A DNA stretch of 63,022 bases from Oscillospiraceae bacterium (GCA_902778665.1 CACYYN010000009.1:1-63022), one strand, 5' to 3'; positions 27,048 through 35,789 are shown, counted from the stretch's first letter. The notes: a model not told the origin generated them from the letters alone. Translations and numbers: made by a program.

Positions 27048-27494
27048 TTATCCCTCAACCACCAGAACGCTGATATCTCCGGTGATCTCATAGCCAAGCT
27101 TGGCTTTCACGGTAAAGGTGCCGTAGCTCTTGATGGGGTCAGCCTGGACGATTTTATTCTTGTCGATCTCAATGGCATGCTGTGCCTTGAGCGCATCGGA
27201 AATTTCCTGGGAGGTAACAGCCCCGAAGAGCTTGCCGCTGCCGCCGGATTTGGCACGGATCGTAACCTGCACGGAAGAGAGCTTCGCGGCTATCTCTCTG
27301 GCCTGGGCTTTTTCGCGCTCCATCTGGGCCTTTTTTGCCTTTTCCTGAAGCTTCATGGTGTTGATATTGTCTGCCGTGGCTTCCGTCGCAATCCCACGGG
27401 GAATGAGATAGTTGCGGGCATATCCGTCCGAAACTTCCTTCATCTCGCCCTTTTTGGCTTTTCCTTTTACATCCTGATTGAAAATAACTTTCAT
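27048..27494 (-). CDS. rplI: 50S ribosomal protein L9
   Basis: The 148-residue protein binds 23S rRNA at the base of the L1 stalk. It has the L9 signature [14 protein letters not shown] near residue 22, a long Lys/Glu-rich connecting helix (about 45-75) and a compact C-terminal domain. AGGAAGG lies upstream of the ATG. The gdpP-rplI-dnaB order is conserved in Bacillota. Confidence 0.97.
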   Translation of the reverse strand: MKVIFNQDVKGKAKKGEMKEVSDGYARNYLIPRGIATEATADNINTMKLQEKAKKAQMEREKAQAREIAAKLSSVQVTIRAKSGGSGKLFGAVTSQEISDALKAQHAIEIDKNKIVQADPIKSYGTFTVKAKLGYEITGDISVLVVEG

Positions 27495-27525
27495 CTTGTT
27501 CTAACTTCCTTCCTGTATATGGTTT

Positions 27526-29556
27526 TCAGCTAAGATATTCATCAATCGCCCGGAGTATCATCTCACGGGCTGTCGGTGCGTCCACATCTTTCAGTTGAGC
27601 AGCAGCTGCACTGCGATTTCCACCCCCGCCCAGCTTTTCCATGATCAGCTGCATGTTCATCTCCCCGATGGACCTGGCTGAGGCGATACATCCGCCGCCC
27701 TCTGCAGGGGCAACCACAATAGATGCCTCCACGCCGGAAATATTCAGCAGTTCATCAGCCGCCTTTGCTGCGATGATCCTGCCGGTCACCTGATCCGGCA
27801 TGGCAATTGCCACGCCGCGATAGATCTGGGCACTCTGCAGCACACGGTATTTGGCGAGGGTATCCTCCAGGTCACTCTGGAGCAGTTTTTTCACCTCTGC
27901 AGTGTCAGCCCCCGCTCTGCGAAGATAAGCGCCGGCATCAAAGGTTCTCTCACCGGTGCGGATGGTAAAATTCTTGGTATCCAGTGCGATACCTGAGAGC
28001 AGTGCCTCCGCCTCGCACTTGAGCACACTGTTGATGTCCTCAATCTCCTGGATAATCTCCGTGAGGAGCTCACAGGCCGAGGAGGCATAGGGCTCAATAA
28101 AACCGAGAGCAGCATTGTGTATATAGGTGGCAGCCACCCGGTGATGGTCAATAACAGCAACACGGTTGCAGGCATCCAGCAGATCTGCATCCTCCACCTG
28201 CTCCGGCCGGTTGGTATCCACCACCACGAGAAGGGATCTGCCGTCGGCATGGATGATGGCATCCTGGGGTGAAATGAACACATTCCGATACTCGGGCACC
28301 GTCTTCAGCCTGTCAATCAGCGGTTTTGCGGCTGTGTTGTTCTCATCCACCACAATGTTATACCGGATCCCGCTGAGCCGGGCGACACAGCAGACACCCA
28401 CTGCAGCACCGATGGCATCGAGGTCACTGTAGCGGTGGCCCATCACAAAGACCCTTGAAGAATCCTCAATCAGAGACTGGAGCGTATTGGCCATCACACG
28501 GGATTTCACCTTGGTGCGCTTTTCAATTTCTCCGCCTCGTCCACCGTAAAACTCAAAGCTGAGCCGATTCTTGACAACCACCTGGTCTCCCCCACGGGAT
28601 ACGGCCAGTTCGGCCGCCATCTCGGCAAACTGGAGGGCTTCGGAGAAGTCCTGTGCATCCTCCCCGAAGCCGATGGAAACCGTAACCGCAATGCCTGCAG
28701 CACTTTCCACACTTCGGATGGCTTCCACCACATGAAACTTATCCTGCTTCATGGATGCCAGGTTTCGCTTTTCCAACAGTACCAGATAGCGGTCTCTGTC
28801 CAGGCGGCGGACAATGCCCTTGCAGTCATTCGCCCAGGCGGAGAGCTTCTCCTCAATGCTGTCACGGATGCGGTTGCGTTCCTTATCCGGCTGGTTTTTC
28901 GTCAGCTCCTCGTAATTGTCAATAAGCAGAATGCCTGCCACCGGGCGGGACTGCTCATATTCAATGCGGATATCATCATAATCCGTCACATCCACCCAGT
29001 AGGTAATGCCGAGGAATGTGGCGTCCTGATCATCAAAATCATGCCGGACCACATTTCCGTGAACCCGATAACGCCTGCCGTTCAGTTCCAGCAGGGTGGG
29101 AAACTCGGTCTTTCCCTCAGAAAGCCATTTCCCGGAAAAATCATCCAGAAAGTCAGACATGCGGGCATCAAAACGCTTGCCTTTGCTGCCGCAGACCTTG
29201 AAAAACTCCTCATTGGCCCAGACAATCCGTGTATCCTCCAGGTGAAAAACCGCAATCGGCAGCGGGAAATTCATCAGGGTGTGGCTGCGGGCATTTTCCG
29301 CATCGTACATGACGGATTCAATATACGTCTCCAGCAGCTTTTGCCGTTTTTTTGTGGTAAAGTAATAGACCACCAGCAGCACCATCACGGCAACTGCCTC
29401 CACAGCTGCAAGAATCTCCATTATCCATCCGGCCTGTGTGTCTGCCAGAGCAAAATGGCCGAGACAAAACGTAACCGCCACGAATACACACATGACGATC
29501 AGATAGACCCCGGCGTTTATATCAATGAGCCTGCGAAGATTCTTGTTCACAGCCAT
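27526..29556 (-). CDS. gdpP: Cyclic-di-AMP phosphodiesterase GdpP (DHH family)
   Basis: GdpP lowers the second messenger c-di-AMP, which controls potassium and osmolyte balance. The 676-residue protein has two N-terminal membrane segments (about 15-35 and 43-65), a PAS-like domain, a degenerate GGDEF domain without an active-site G-G-D/E-E-F, then the DHH domain with M-G-H-R-Y-S-D-L-D-A-I-G and V-A-V-I-D-H-H-R, and a DHHA1 domain ending in the G-G-G-G-N-R motif. The ATG at 29556 sits only a few bases after the AGGGG, so a GTG two codons later (29550) is a real alternative. The promoter upstream is strong. Confidence 0.93.
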   Translation of the reverse strand: MAVNKNLRRLIDINAGVYLIVMCVFVAVTFCLGHFALADTQAGWIMEILAAVEAVAVMVLLVVYYFTTKKRQKLLETYIESVMYDAENARSHTLMNFPLPIAVFHLEDTRIVWANEEFFKVCGSKGKRFDARMSDFLDDFSGKWLSEGKTEFPTLLELNGRRYRVHGNVVRHDFDDQDATFLGITYWVDVTDYDDIRIEYEQSRPVAGILLIDNYEELTKNQPDKERNRIRDSIEEKLSAWANDCKGIVRRLDRDRYLVLLEKRNLASMKQDKFHVVEAIRSVESAAGIAVTVSIGFGEDAQDFSEALQFAEMAAELAVSRGGDQVVVKNRLSFEFYGGRGGEIEKRTKVKSRVMANTLQSLIEDSSRVFVMGHRYSDLDAIGAAVGVCCVARLSGIRYNIVVDENNTAAKPLIDRLKTVPEYRNVFISPQDAIIHADGRSLLVVVDTNRPEQVEDADLLDACNRVAVIDHHRVAATYIHNAALGFIEPYASSACELLTEIIQEIEDINSVLKCEAEALLSGIALDTKNFTIRTGERTFDAGAYLRRAGADTAEVKKLLQSDLEDTLAKYRVLQSAQIYRGVAIAMPDQVTGRIIAAKAADELLNISGVEASIVVAPAEGGGCIASARSIGEMNMQLIMEKLGGGGNRSAAAAQLKDVDAPTAREMILRAIDEYLS

Positions 29557-29593
29557 CCCCTCACAAAGACCCTATATGGGTATAATTCATTTT

Positions 29594-29622
29594 ATTATAC
29601 CAAATGTTGCATCTGTTTACAA
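29594..29622 (-). promoter_or_regulatory. Promoter of the gdpP-rplI-dnaB-tilS-hpt-ftsH block
   Basis: On the minus strand TTGTAA (29622-29617) and TATAAT (29599-29594) are 17 bases apart, about 40 bases before the gdpP start. Confidence 0.75.
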
Positions 29623-29634
29623 CAAAAAACTCAC

Positions 29635-29663
29635 TTTACAAAGAAGAATTTAAAAGGTATGAT
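29635..29663 (+). promoter_or_regulatory. Promoter of dut
   Basis: TTTACA at 29635-29640 and TATGAT at 29658-29663 are 17 bases apart. It is divergent from the gdpP promoter. Confidence 0.7.
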
Positions 29664-29716
29664 AGAGAAAGTCAATACCTGCATCATCATGCTTCAACCG
29701 AAAGGAAGATCTCACC

Positions 29717-30151
29717 ATGAAAGTGCTCCTGAAAAAACTGAAAGAAAACGCCCTGTTGCCCCTACGAGGCTCCACATTCGCCGCAGGCTACGATCTCTGC
29801 GCCTGTATAGATAATCCTATGCTTGTAGCGCCCCATGAAACGGTTAAAATCGGCACCGGCATTTCCGCTGCTATCCCCGTCGGCTGGTTCGGAGCAGTGT
29901 TTGCGAGAAGCGGGCTTGCCTGTAAGGAAGGGCTTCGGCCTGCAAACTGCGTCGGCGTGATTGACAGCGACTATCGGGGAGAGATCATTGTAGCTGTGCA
30001 TAACGATTCCTCCGAAGAGCGGTGCATTGCGCCGGGAGAACGCATTGCCCAGCTGGTGATTCTCCCCTTTCTCGAAACGGAGTTTGCATGGACAGAAGAG
30101 CTGCCCGAAACCGAGCGGGGTGAGGGCGGGTTCGGCTCCACGGGTAAATAA
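29717..30151 (+). CDS. dut: dUTP diphosphatase
   Basis: The trimeric enzyme hydrolyses dUTP to dUMP, which keeps uracil out of DNA and feeds dTMP synthesis. The 144-residue protein shows all five dUTPase motifs in order: A-G-Y-D-L (motif 1), F-A-R-S-G-L-A (2), G-V-I-D-S-D-Y-R-G-E-I (3), G-E-R-I-A-Q-L-V (4) and R-G-E-G-G-F-G-S-T-G (5). AAAGGAAG lies 11 bases before the ATG. Confidence 0.95.
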   Translation: MKVLLKKLKENALLPLRGSTFAAGYDLCACIDNPMLVAPHETVKIGTGISAAIPVGWFGAVFARSGLACKEGLRPANCVGVIDSDYRGEIIVAVHNDSSEERCIAPGERIAQLVILPFLETEFAWTEELPETERGEGGFGSTGK

Positions 30152-30202
30152 AAAGGCAATCTGACGAAAATAGCCAATTCAATCAGCCCTTTCTCGTGTA
30201 AA

Positions 30203-30227
30203 ACAGCCAAAAATAAAGCTGGCTGTT
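30203..30227 (+). terminator. Short hairpin after dut
   Basis: CAGCCA pairs with TGGCTG around a ten-base A-rich loop and is flanked by A and T residues. It overlaps the -35 box of the next promoter, so it may end dut transcription; it is weak as a terminator. Confidence 0.4.
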
Positions 30228-30254
30228 GACATACACGATTTAACGTGCTAAAAT
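30226..30254 (+). promoter_or_regulatory. Consensus promoter of the T-box/trpXYZ unit
   Basis: TTGACA at 30226-30231 and TAAAAT at 30249-30254 are 17 bases apart. Transcription should begin near 30261, just upstream of T-box stem I. Confidence 0.8.
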
Positions 30255-30260
30255 GCGGTC

Positions 30261-30545
30261 AAACCGATGAAGAAGAGTGAGTAGGCTTTGAAATGCTTCC
30301 TTCAGCGAGCTGCCGACGGTGTGAGGGCAGCGGAAAGCGCAAATGCCGAATGGGCTTCTGAGGGCAAAAGGAAAAGGCTTAAAAACCTGAGTATGTGCGC
30401 CGGGGCTGGTATCCCCGTTAATAAAAGCCAGCGTATGTTGGTACGCGAAAAGAGGGTGTGTTTTCACATCAAGCCGGGTGGCACCACGGGAAGTTTTCTC
30501 CCGTCCCAGCAAGTTTATTGCAGGGACGGGATTTTTGCTTTTATT
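30261..30545 (+). promoter_or_regulatory. T-box riboswitch, tryptophan type (specifier UGG)
   Basis: The conserved T-box core GGGTGGCACCACGGG lies at 30476-30490. The terminator stem TCCCGTCCC (30499-30507) / GGGACGGGA (30523-30531) follows and runs into TTTTTGCTTTT; the first arm can instead pair with the T-box region to form the antiterminator. In stem I, the AGTGAGTA side (about 30275-30282) faces GAATGGG (30348-30354), between the lower stem AGAAG/CTTCT and the upper stem GGC/GCC. That places UGG (30351-30353) as specifier, followed by a purine, as usual. The distal part GCTGCC/GGCAGC also fits. Uncharged tRNA-Trp should permit read-through into the transporter genes. Confidence 0.88.
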
Positions 30546-30600
30546 TCCGTCCTTCTCCCGAAAAAAAGCGAATACTAAAAATAAGGAAGGAAAACCCACC

Positions 30601-31623
30601 ATGAAAAAAATCATCAGCACCGTTGTGATTCTCGCATTGGTCCTCTCCCTCTCTGCTCTCGCTTTTGCGGAGGGTGAAACCTACAAAGTAGGCATCTGCA
30701 ACTTCGTGGATGACGCTTCTCTCAACCAGATTATCGCAAACATCTGCTCTCAGCTCGCCGCCATCGGAGAAGAGAAGGGTGTCACCTTTGAAATCTCGGA
30801 AGACAACTGCAACACCGACGCAAACGTCATGAACCAGATCATTGCCAACTTCATTGCCGACAAGGTGGACCTGATGGTCGGCGTGGCAACACCGGTTGCC
30901 ATGGGCATGCAGGCCGCAACAGAAGATAACGCTATCCCTGTGGTATTTGCTGCCGTGTCCGACCCTGTAGGTGCAGGCCTTGTGGACACGCTGGAAGCAC
31001 CGGGCGCCAACCTGACCGGAACCTCCGACTATCTGGACACCAACGCCGTCATGAACCTGATCTTTGCCGCCGACCCCGAGGCTGATCTGATCGGCCTTCT
31101 CTATAATGTGGGAGAGGATTCTTCCACCGCACCCATCGCAGCTGCCAAAGCCTATCTTGATGAGAAGGGCGTCAAATATGTGGAGCGTACCGGGACCACC
31201 GTTGACGAGGTGATGCTGGCAGCGGAAGCTCTGGTCAGCGACGGTGTGGACGCTGTCTTCACCCCGACAGACAACACCATCATGACAGCAGAGCTGGCCA
31301 TTTATGAAACCTTCGTCGAAGCAGGAATTCCCCACTACACCGGAGCAGACAGCTTTGCCCTGAACGGAGCATTCCTCGGCTACGGCGTTGACTATGCAAA
31401 CCTCGGCGTGGAGACCGGCAACATGGTGGCCGATATCCTCCTGAACGGCAAGAACCCCGGTGAGGTGCCTGTTATGACCTTTGATAACGGCACTGCCACG
31501 GTAAACACCGACATCTGTGCTCTCCTCGGCCTTGATTATGACACGATCGCCGAGACCTTTGGCCCTTACTGCACAAAGGTCCAGCCCATCACCACAGCCG
31601 AGAGCTTTGACGACTTAGCCTGA
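30601..31623 (+). CDS. trpX: Tryptophan-type ABC transporter, substrate-binding protein
   Basis: The start at 30601 follows GGAAGG and gives 340 residues beginning with a signal peptide (M-K-K-I-I-S-T-V-V-I, cleaved after A-F-A near 22). The mature part has the PF04392-type ABC-binding fold: V-G-I-C-N-F-V early, V-D-L-M-V-G-V-A-T-P, P-V-V-F-A-A-V-S-D-P-V-G-A-G-L and A-V-F-T-P-T-D-N-T. This family is known in Bacillota as TrpX of the TrpXYZ tryptophan importer, and the Trp-type T-box directly upstream supports that substrate here. The cysteine of a lipobox is absent, so the anchor is not a classic lipoprotein. Confidence 0.88.
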   Translation: MKKIISTVVILALVLSLSALAFAEGETYKVGICNFVDDASLNQIIANICSQLAAIGEEKGVTFEISEDNCNTDANVMNQIIANFIADKVDLMVGVATPVAMGMQAATEDNAIPVVFAAVSDPVGAGLVDTLEAPGANLTGTSDYLDTNAVMNLIFAADPEADLIGLLYNVGEDSSTAPIAAAKAYLDEKGVKYVERTGTTVDEVMLAAEALVSDGVDAVFTPTDNTIMTAELAIYETFVEAGIPHYTGADSFALNGAFLGYGVDYANLGVETGNMVADILLNGKNPGEVPVMTFDNGTATVNTDICALLGLDYDTIAETFGPYCTKVQPITTAESFDDLA

Positions 31624-31693
31624 GCACAAAACATGAGGACAATAGGGAGGCGAGTCACTCGCCTCCTTCCGAATACCCGATAAGGAGTTCCCA

Positions 31694-32611
31694 ATGGCAT
31701 CAATCCTTCAAACTGCACTGGAACTGGGGCTGATCAGCTCCCTGACCGTATTGGCACTGTTTCTCAGCTATTCCATGCTGAATGTATGTGACCTCTCCAC
31801 CGACGGCTGCTTCACACTCGGAGCAGTCGTCGGTGCGGTGGTTGCCCTGGCCGGTCACCCCTATCTGTCTCTGCCGGCAGCAATGGGGGCCGGCATGCTC
31901 TCAGGCCTGGTCACCGCTCTGCTCCAGACCAAAATGGGCATTGACAGCCTGCTCTCCGGTATCATCGTCAACACCGGGCTATACTCCATCAACATTGCGG
32001 TGATGGGTGGGGCCTCTCTGCTGAATATGAATAAGACCGAGACGGTTTTCACCAAGCTCAAGGCACTGCTGAAGAGCACTCCCCTCTCCGGTACCTATAA
32101 AACTGTTGTGGCCCTGATCGCCGTGGCTCTGGTCATCGCTTTCCTCACCTGGTTTCTGAAAACAAGACTGGGTCTCGCGATTCGCGCCACAGGCAACAAC
32201 CCGGATATGGTCCGCTCCTCTTCCATCAACCCCGCTTTTACAACAATTGTTGGCCTGTGCATCTCCAACTCCTTCACAGCTCTGTCCGGATGCCTGCTGG
32301 CTCAGAGCCAGAAATCGGTGAATATCGATATCGGATCCGGTATGGTGACGATTGCGTTGGCGTCCCTGCTTATCGGGCGCGCATTTGCCGGCAGAGGCGG
32401 CATTGCACGAAAGGCATGCGGTGCCGTGATCGGTGCCATCATCTTCCGGTTGGTTTACGCTGCCGCACTCCGTTTCCACATGCCGGCTTTCATGCTCAAG
32501 CTGGTGTCCTCCGTCATTGTGATCATAGCGATTGCGGGGCCCTATCTCAAATCCCGCTATCCGGAATTTCACCGCAGAATGACTCACAGAGCCGGAAAGG
32601 AGGAAAAATGA
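31694..32611 (+). CDS. trpY: Tryptophan-type ABC transporter, permease
   Basis: The 305-residue membrane protein has eight to nine hydrophobic segments and belongs to the branched-chain/ribose-like permease class (BPD_transp_2) that partners PF04392 binding proteins. Typical are L-S-Y-S-M-L-N-V-C-D-L-S-T-D-G near the start and G-L-A-I-R-A-T-G-N-N-P near residue 165. ATAAGGAG precedes the ATG. It lies 70 bases after trpX and one base before trpZ. Confidence 0.88.
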   Translation: MASILQTALELGLISSLTVLALFLSYSMLNVCDLSTDGCFTLGAVVGAVVALAGHPYLSLPAAMGAGMLSGLVTALLQTKMGIDSLLSGIIVNTGLYSINIAVMGGASLLNMNKTETVFTKLKALLKSTPLSGTYKTVVALIAVALVIAFLTWFLKTRLGLAIRATGNNPDMVRSSSINPAFTTIVGLCISNSFTALSGCLLAQSQKSVNIDIGSGMVTIALASLLIGRAFAGRGGIARKACGAVIGAIIFRLVYAAALRFHMPAFMLKLVSSVIVIIAIAGPYLKSRYPEFHRRMTHRAGKEEK

Positions 32612-32612
32612 C

Positions 32613-33398
32613 ATGCTGAGGCTGACACATATTTCCAAGACCTTCAATCCGGGCACAGTCAATGAGAAGAAAGCGCTTTGTGATATTTCCCTCGATGTGG
32701 CAGACGGTGACTTTATTTCGATCATTGGGAGCAACGGAGCCGGGAAAAGCACGGTTTTCAACGCCATCGCCGGCAGCTTCTACACCGACAGCGGCAGCAT
32801 CTTCCTCGACGGAGAGGATATCACGCTGCAGCCTGAGCATGTGAGGGCAAAAAAAATCGGAAGGCTTTTCCAGGATCCCATGCGTGGCAGTGCACCAGGC
32901 ATGACCATTGAGGAAAACCTTGCCCTGGCTGCCGGAAAAGGCGGATGGTTCTCCCACATCTCCCGGGCAACACGGGAGGAATTCCGCGAGAGGCTCTCAC
33001 TGCTGGGGATGGGGCTGGAGGACAGAATGCAGCATCCCGTTGGCCTGCTCTCAGGCGGGCAGCGGCAGGCGCTGACGCTGATGATGGCAACTTTCAACCC
33101 GCCGAAACTTCTGCTGCTGGACGAGCACACGGCGGCACTTGACCCTGCCACGGCTGAAAAGGTCCTGGCTCTGACAAAGGACATTGTGGAGAAAAACGCC
33201 CTCACCTGTCTGATGGTCACACACAACATGCAAACTGCACTGGATCTCGGGAATCGGACGCTGATGATGGATAACGGCAGAATTATCTATGACGCCTCCA
33301 GTGACATGAGAAGCCGTCTGAATGTGGAAGATCTGCTGGTTCTCTTCCGCGAAGCAGTCGGAAAGAATCTGGATAACGACAGAATGATGCTGGGATAA
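32613..33398 (+). CDS. trpZ: Tryptophan-type ABC transporter, ATP-binding protein
   Basis: The 261-residue ATPase has Walker A G-S-N-G-A-G-K-S-T, the ABC signature L-S-G-G-Q-R-Q-A-L and Walker B L-L-L-L-D-E-H-T-A. It powers uptake with trpX and trpY. The Q-loop (F-Q-D-P-M-R-G) and switch His (V-T-H-N) are intact, so it should be active. The start at 32613 lies one base past the trpY stop. Confidence 0.9.
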   Translation: MLRLTHISKTFNPGTVNEKKALCDISLDVADGDFISIIGSNGAGKSTVFNAIAGSFYTDSGSIFLDGEDITLQPEHVRAKKIGRLFQDPMRGSAPGMTIEENLALAAGKGGWFSHISRATREEFRERLSLLGMGLEDRMQHPVGLLSGGQRQALTLMMATFNPPKLLLLDEHTAALDPATAEKVLALTKDIVEKNALTCLMVTHNMQTALDLGNRTLMMDNGRIIYDASSDMRSRLNVEDLLVLFREAVGKNLDNDRMMLG

Positions 33399-33414
33399 TC
33401 TCCCGGCATTTTTC
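33387..33414 (+). terminator. Terminator of the trpXYZ operon
   Basis: ATGCTGGGA pairs with TCCCGGCAT across a five-base loop and is followed by TTTTCT. The trpZ stop lies in the hairpin. Confidence 0.7.
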
Positions 33415-33499
33415 TATGACGAATCTATCAAATCGGAAAATACAGATCTTTATCATCAGGAAATAATAATACCAGCTTTTGCAGACAGACGAAGGACAG

Positions 33500-34684
33500 A
33501 TGATGAAAACAACAGGACGATCTTTTCCGGATGCACCGGTTTTGGAGACGAGGATCCGGACAGAAAGGGCAAAAATCTTTCCGGAGGGAGCCATCGGCTA
33601 CTTTCTCGGCCCGACCCTTGCCATGCTCACGAGCTCGATTATGGCGAACTATTTCAACGCATACCTGTCGAACGTGCTGAACATCAACAAATGGGCAGGC
33701 CGGTTTTTCGCCTGGATGCCGGTGGTATCGGTGTTCTTTGTGATATTGGGCAACATTCTTGTTGGGCGGCTGATGGACAGGATGAGGCTTTCAGCCGGGA
33801 AAGCACGGCCGCTGATTCTTTTGAGCATACCGCTGAATATCATGGCACTGACGGTGCTTTTTATCCTCTCGCCCTATGTGAACGAGACTATACAGGAAAA
33901 GCAGTTGAAGTGCCTTGTGCTGCTGGCCATCGGATATATCCTGCTGTTTGCGGTGGCATGCCCGATGTATTCCACTCCCCACGCCGCACTTGTGTCCCTT
34001 TCCACGCGCGTAAGCAAAGACCGGAGCCTTCTTGCGACAATATCAAACGCTGCAACGCTGGCATCCATGGGAATTGTGTCGATGGTTCTTCCCTTTTTTC
34101 TCCGGGAGCTGTTTGTATATGACATGAGCGGTGCGGGAACACCGGTGCTGAACGAATCGGGTGTGACGGAATACTATGTGGATGCGTCCGGTGCGGCGAT
34201 TTATGACGGAGCAGCCTCCTATCAGCACTGGAAGATCTTTGTGCTTATCCTGATGGTGATAACAGCAGTGGGAGCACTGGCGGAGTTTTTCTTCACCAGG
34301 GAGCGTGTCACCGAGGAGAGCATGGGCTCTGACGAAGCCATACGGGAAGCACTGAGCGTGAGGGAGCAGGCAAAAATCTGCTTCAAAGACAGATTCTGGT
34401 GGATTATGATGGCATTTCTCCTTCTCTACCAGATGGGCGGCATGCTGAAAAATGTGTTGCAGCTCTACTTCTGCCAGGCCATGTTCCCTGACGGGCAGGG
34501 CAACTACACCACTGCCTGGGGCGGAAGGATACAGGGCATGCTGGCAATCCGTGCTGCCATGCCCTGGATTTTCATTGGCGGTGAGACCATCGGCTTCGGC
34601 GTGATTTTTGTGCTGTTTCTGTTTATGAAGGTTGAAGATTATGCTGATGAGGATCGGGCAGCACTCTCCTCCCGGAGAATATAA
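33500..34684 (+). CDS. MFS transporter (GPH sugar:cation symporter type), probably internally deleted
   Basis: I start at the ATG at 33500, just after AAGGA. The product has 394 residues, well short of the 450-500 usual for this family. The first half looks whole: G-Y-F-L-G-P-T early, then F-A-W-M-P-V-V-S-V-F-F and the L-S-A-G-K-A-R-P-L-I-L loop. Near residue 345 the sequence passes from G-R-I-Q-G-M-L-A-I straight to R-A-A-M-P-W-I-F-I-G-G-E, which in relatives, as I recall them, belong to distant parts of the second half, so several membrane segments appear lost in frame. A ten-segment protein is unlikely to transport normally. Confidence 0.65.
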   Translation: MMKTTGRSFPDAPVLETRIRTERAKIFPEGAIGYFLGPTLAMLTSSIMANYFNAYLSNVLNINKWAGRFFAWMPVVSVFFVILGNILVGRLMDRMRLSAGKARPLILLSIPLNIMALTVLFILSPYVNETIQEKQLKCLVLLAIGYILLFAVACPMYSTPHAALVSLSTRVSKDRSLLATISNAATLASMGIVSMVLPFFLRELFVYDMSGAGTPVLNESGVTEYYVDASGAAIYDGAASYQHWKIFVLILMVITAVGALAEFFFTRERVTEESMGSDEAIREALSVREQAKICFKDRFWWIMMAFLLLYQMGGMLKNVLQLYFCQAMFPDGQGNYTTAWGGRIQGMLAIRAAMPWIFIGGETIGFGVIFVLFLFMKVEDYADEDRAALSSRRI

Positions 34685-34722
34685 CAGGCATTCTATTCCG
34701 GCTCTGCGGCCCCGACTGAGAC

Positions 34723-34760
34723 AAAACATCCTGCTCCTTAGAAGGGGCAGGATGTTTTCA
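34723..34760 (+). terminator. Terminator after the MFS gene
   Basis: AAAACATCCTGCTCCTTA and GAAGGGGCAGGATGTTTT form a long stem followed by TTTTCA. It separates the MFS gene from the converging zinc-ribbon gene. Confidence 0.85.
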
Positions 34761-34792
34761 TTCATGCTATTATTTTTAAATGCTATCCTGCC

Positions 34793-35236
34793 TTACGGCA
34801 CAGAGTGATAGTAGATGACGATACTGACGTCGGGATAATAACGGCCGGGCCAATAGTCTGAACGGTTATTGACCACCATTTTGTAGACCGCCTGATTCAG
34901 ACTGTCGGCAGGGTCGGAAAGATCATTGAGAGGACGGGTTTCGATGTTGGAGAAGCCGGCATCCCGAAGCTCCAGCTCCACATAGTTATAGGGAACGCCG
35001 ATATAATCCTCCACCCGGGAGGGAAAGGAGATTTTGCCGGAAGCTATTTCGACCCTGGTGGCAATCAGGGCAACAGCTATAACAGCGGCAAGGATGATGC
35101 CCATCCACAGGAAAGACCTGCCGATGGTTTTTCTTTCACGTTTTTCCTCTTCCAGAGAGACAGAAAGCCTATGCCCGCAGCCCGGGCAGTAATTCCCCTC
35201 TTCAGTTATTGTTCTTCCGCATTTGGGACAGACCAT
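34793..35236 (-). CDS. Zinc-ribbon membrane protein with a PASTA-like outer domain
   Basis: The 147-residue protein starts with a zinc ribbon (C-P-K-C-G-R-T and Y-C-P-G-C-G-H-R, residues 3-22), continues with a basic linker and has one membrane segment (about 43-60). The outer part begins I-G-V-P-Y-N-Y-V-E-L-E-L-R-D-A-G-F and ends with Y-P-D-V-S-I-V-I-Y-Y, a pattern reminiscent of a PASTA domain, which binds cell-wall fragments or beta-lactams. That match is only by eye. The gene lies 12 bases after a 32-codon small ORF and may follow the C_GCAxxG_C_C gene in one transcript. Confidence 0.65.
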   Translation of the reverse strand: MVCPKCGRTITEEGNYCPGCGHRLSVSLEEEKRERKTIGRSFLWMGIILAAVIAVALIATRVEIASGKISFPSRVEDYIGVPYNYVELELRDAGFSNIETRPLNDLSDPADSLNQAVYKMVVNNRSDYWPGRYYPDVSIVIYYHSVP

Positions 35237-35248
35237 AAGTCAAGCACC

Positions 35249-35347
35249 TCATTCTTCCCGGAAAGTATAGGTTGAAGGATTGTAGCAAATATTGTCTGCC
35301 TGAGTGATGACAACCTCATTATCTTCAAGCTGAAACTGATCTGCCAT
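35249..35347 (-). CDS. Small ORF, 32 residues
   Basis: A 32-codon frame with ATG at 35347 and TGA at 35249 lies between the C_GCAxxG_C_C gene and the zinc-ribbon gene. AAGGGGAG lies seven bases before the ATG, a good ribosome site. The peptide is acidic (V-V-I-T-Q-A-D-N-I-C-Y-N-P-S) with one cysteine and no membrane segment. I do not recognise a family. Confidence 0.5.
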   Translation of the reverse strand: MADQFQLEDNEVVITQADNICYNPSTYTFREE

Positions 35348-35384
35348 TAGGGCACTCCCCTTTTCTGTGAATTCAATTCAGAGC

Positions 35385-35789
35385 TCAGATTTTTCCCTTT
35401 TCGCGAAGAATCTGCTCTGCCAGGGTGACGCACTCAAAAACCATGTCATCACAATGGGGCTTCTTCTCACGCCCCTGCTCCTTATTTTTGCGAAGAAGAT
35501 CGGCACAATCCAGCATACCGTCATGCCGGTCTTTCAGGAGACGGTAATATTCGCCGACGGTGCCGGCATCCTCCACGCCGAAAAGGCCGAGAACCACCAA
35601 CCCGCCCACGACAGCACCACATGTGGCAGCCCGTTTCAGTCCGCCGCCGAGATTTGCACACAGGGCATTGGCGTGCTCTTCACTCAGGCCCGCATCGGCA
35701 GCGAAGGGAATGACAACCGACTGGGCACAGTTATAAGGAGGCGCAGTGCTTGCACGAAGCTCCTTTGCCCGATCCAGATATCTGCTCAT
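35385..35789 (-). CDS. C_GCAxxG_C_C family (redox-type) protein
   Basis: I start at the ATG at 35789, which follows GAAAGGAG; the upstream ATG in frame has none. The 134-residue protein carries the family pattern of spaced cysteines: Y-N-C-A-Q-S near 20, L-C-A-N-L-G-G-G near 44, A-A-T-C-G-A-V-V-G-G near 55 and later cysteines at D-C-A and H-C-D. This family occurs in anaerobes and is thought to be redox-related; no reaction is established. It lies upstream of the small ORF and the zinc-ribbon gene, and has its own promoter. Confidence 0.8.
   Translation of the reverse strand: MSRYLDRAKELRASTAPPYNCAQSVVIPFAADAGLSEEHANALCANLGGGLKRAATCGAVVGGLVVLGLFGVEDAGTVGEYYRLLKDRHDGMLDCADLLRKNKEQGREKKPHCDDMVFECVTLAEQILREKGKI

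Noticed and set aside
32140-32600. Long minus-strand frame over the permease gene
   Set aside because: It lies antisense to trpY, which fits the transporter operon and has a good ribosome site.
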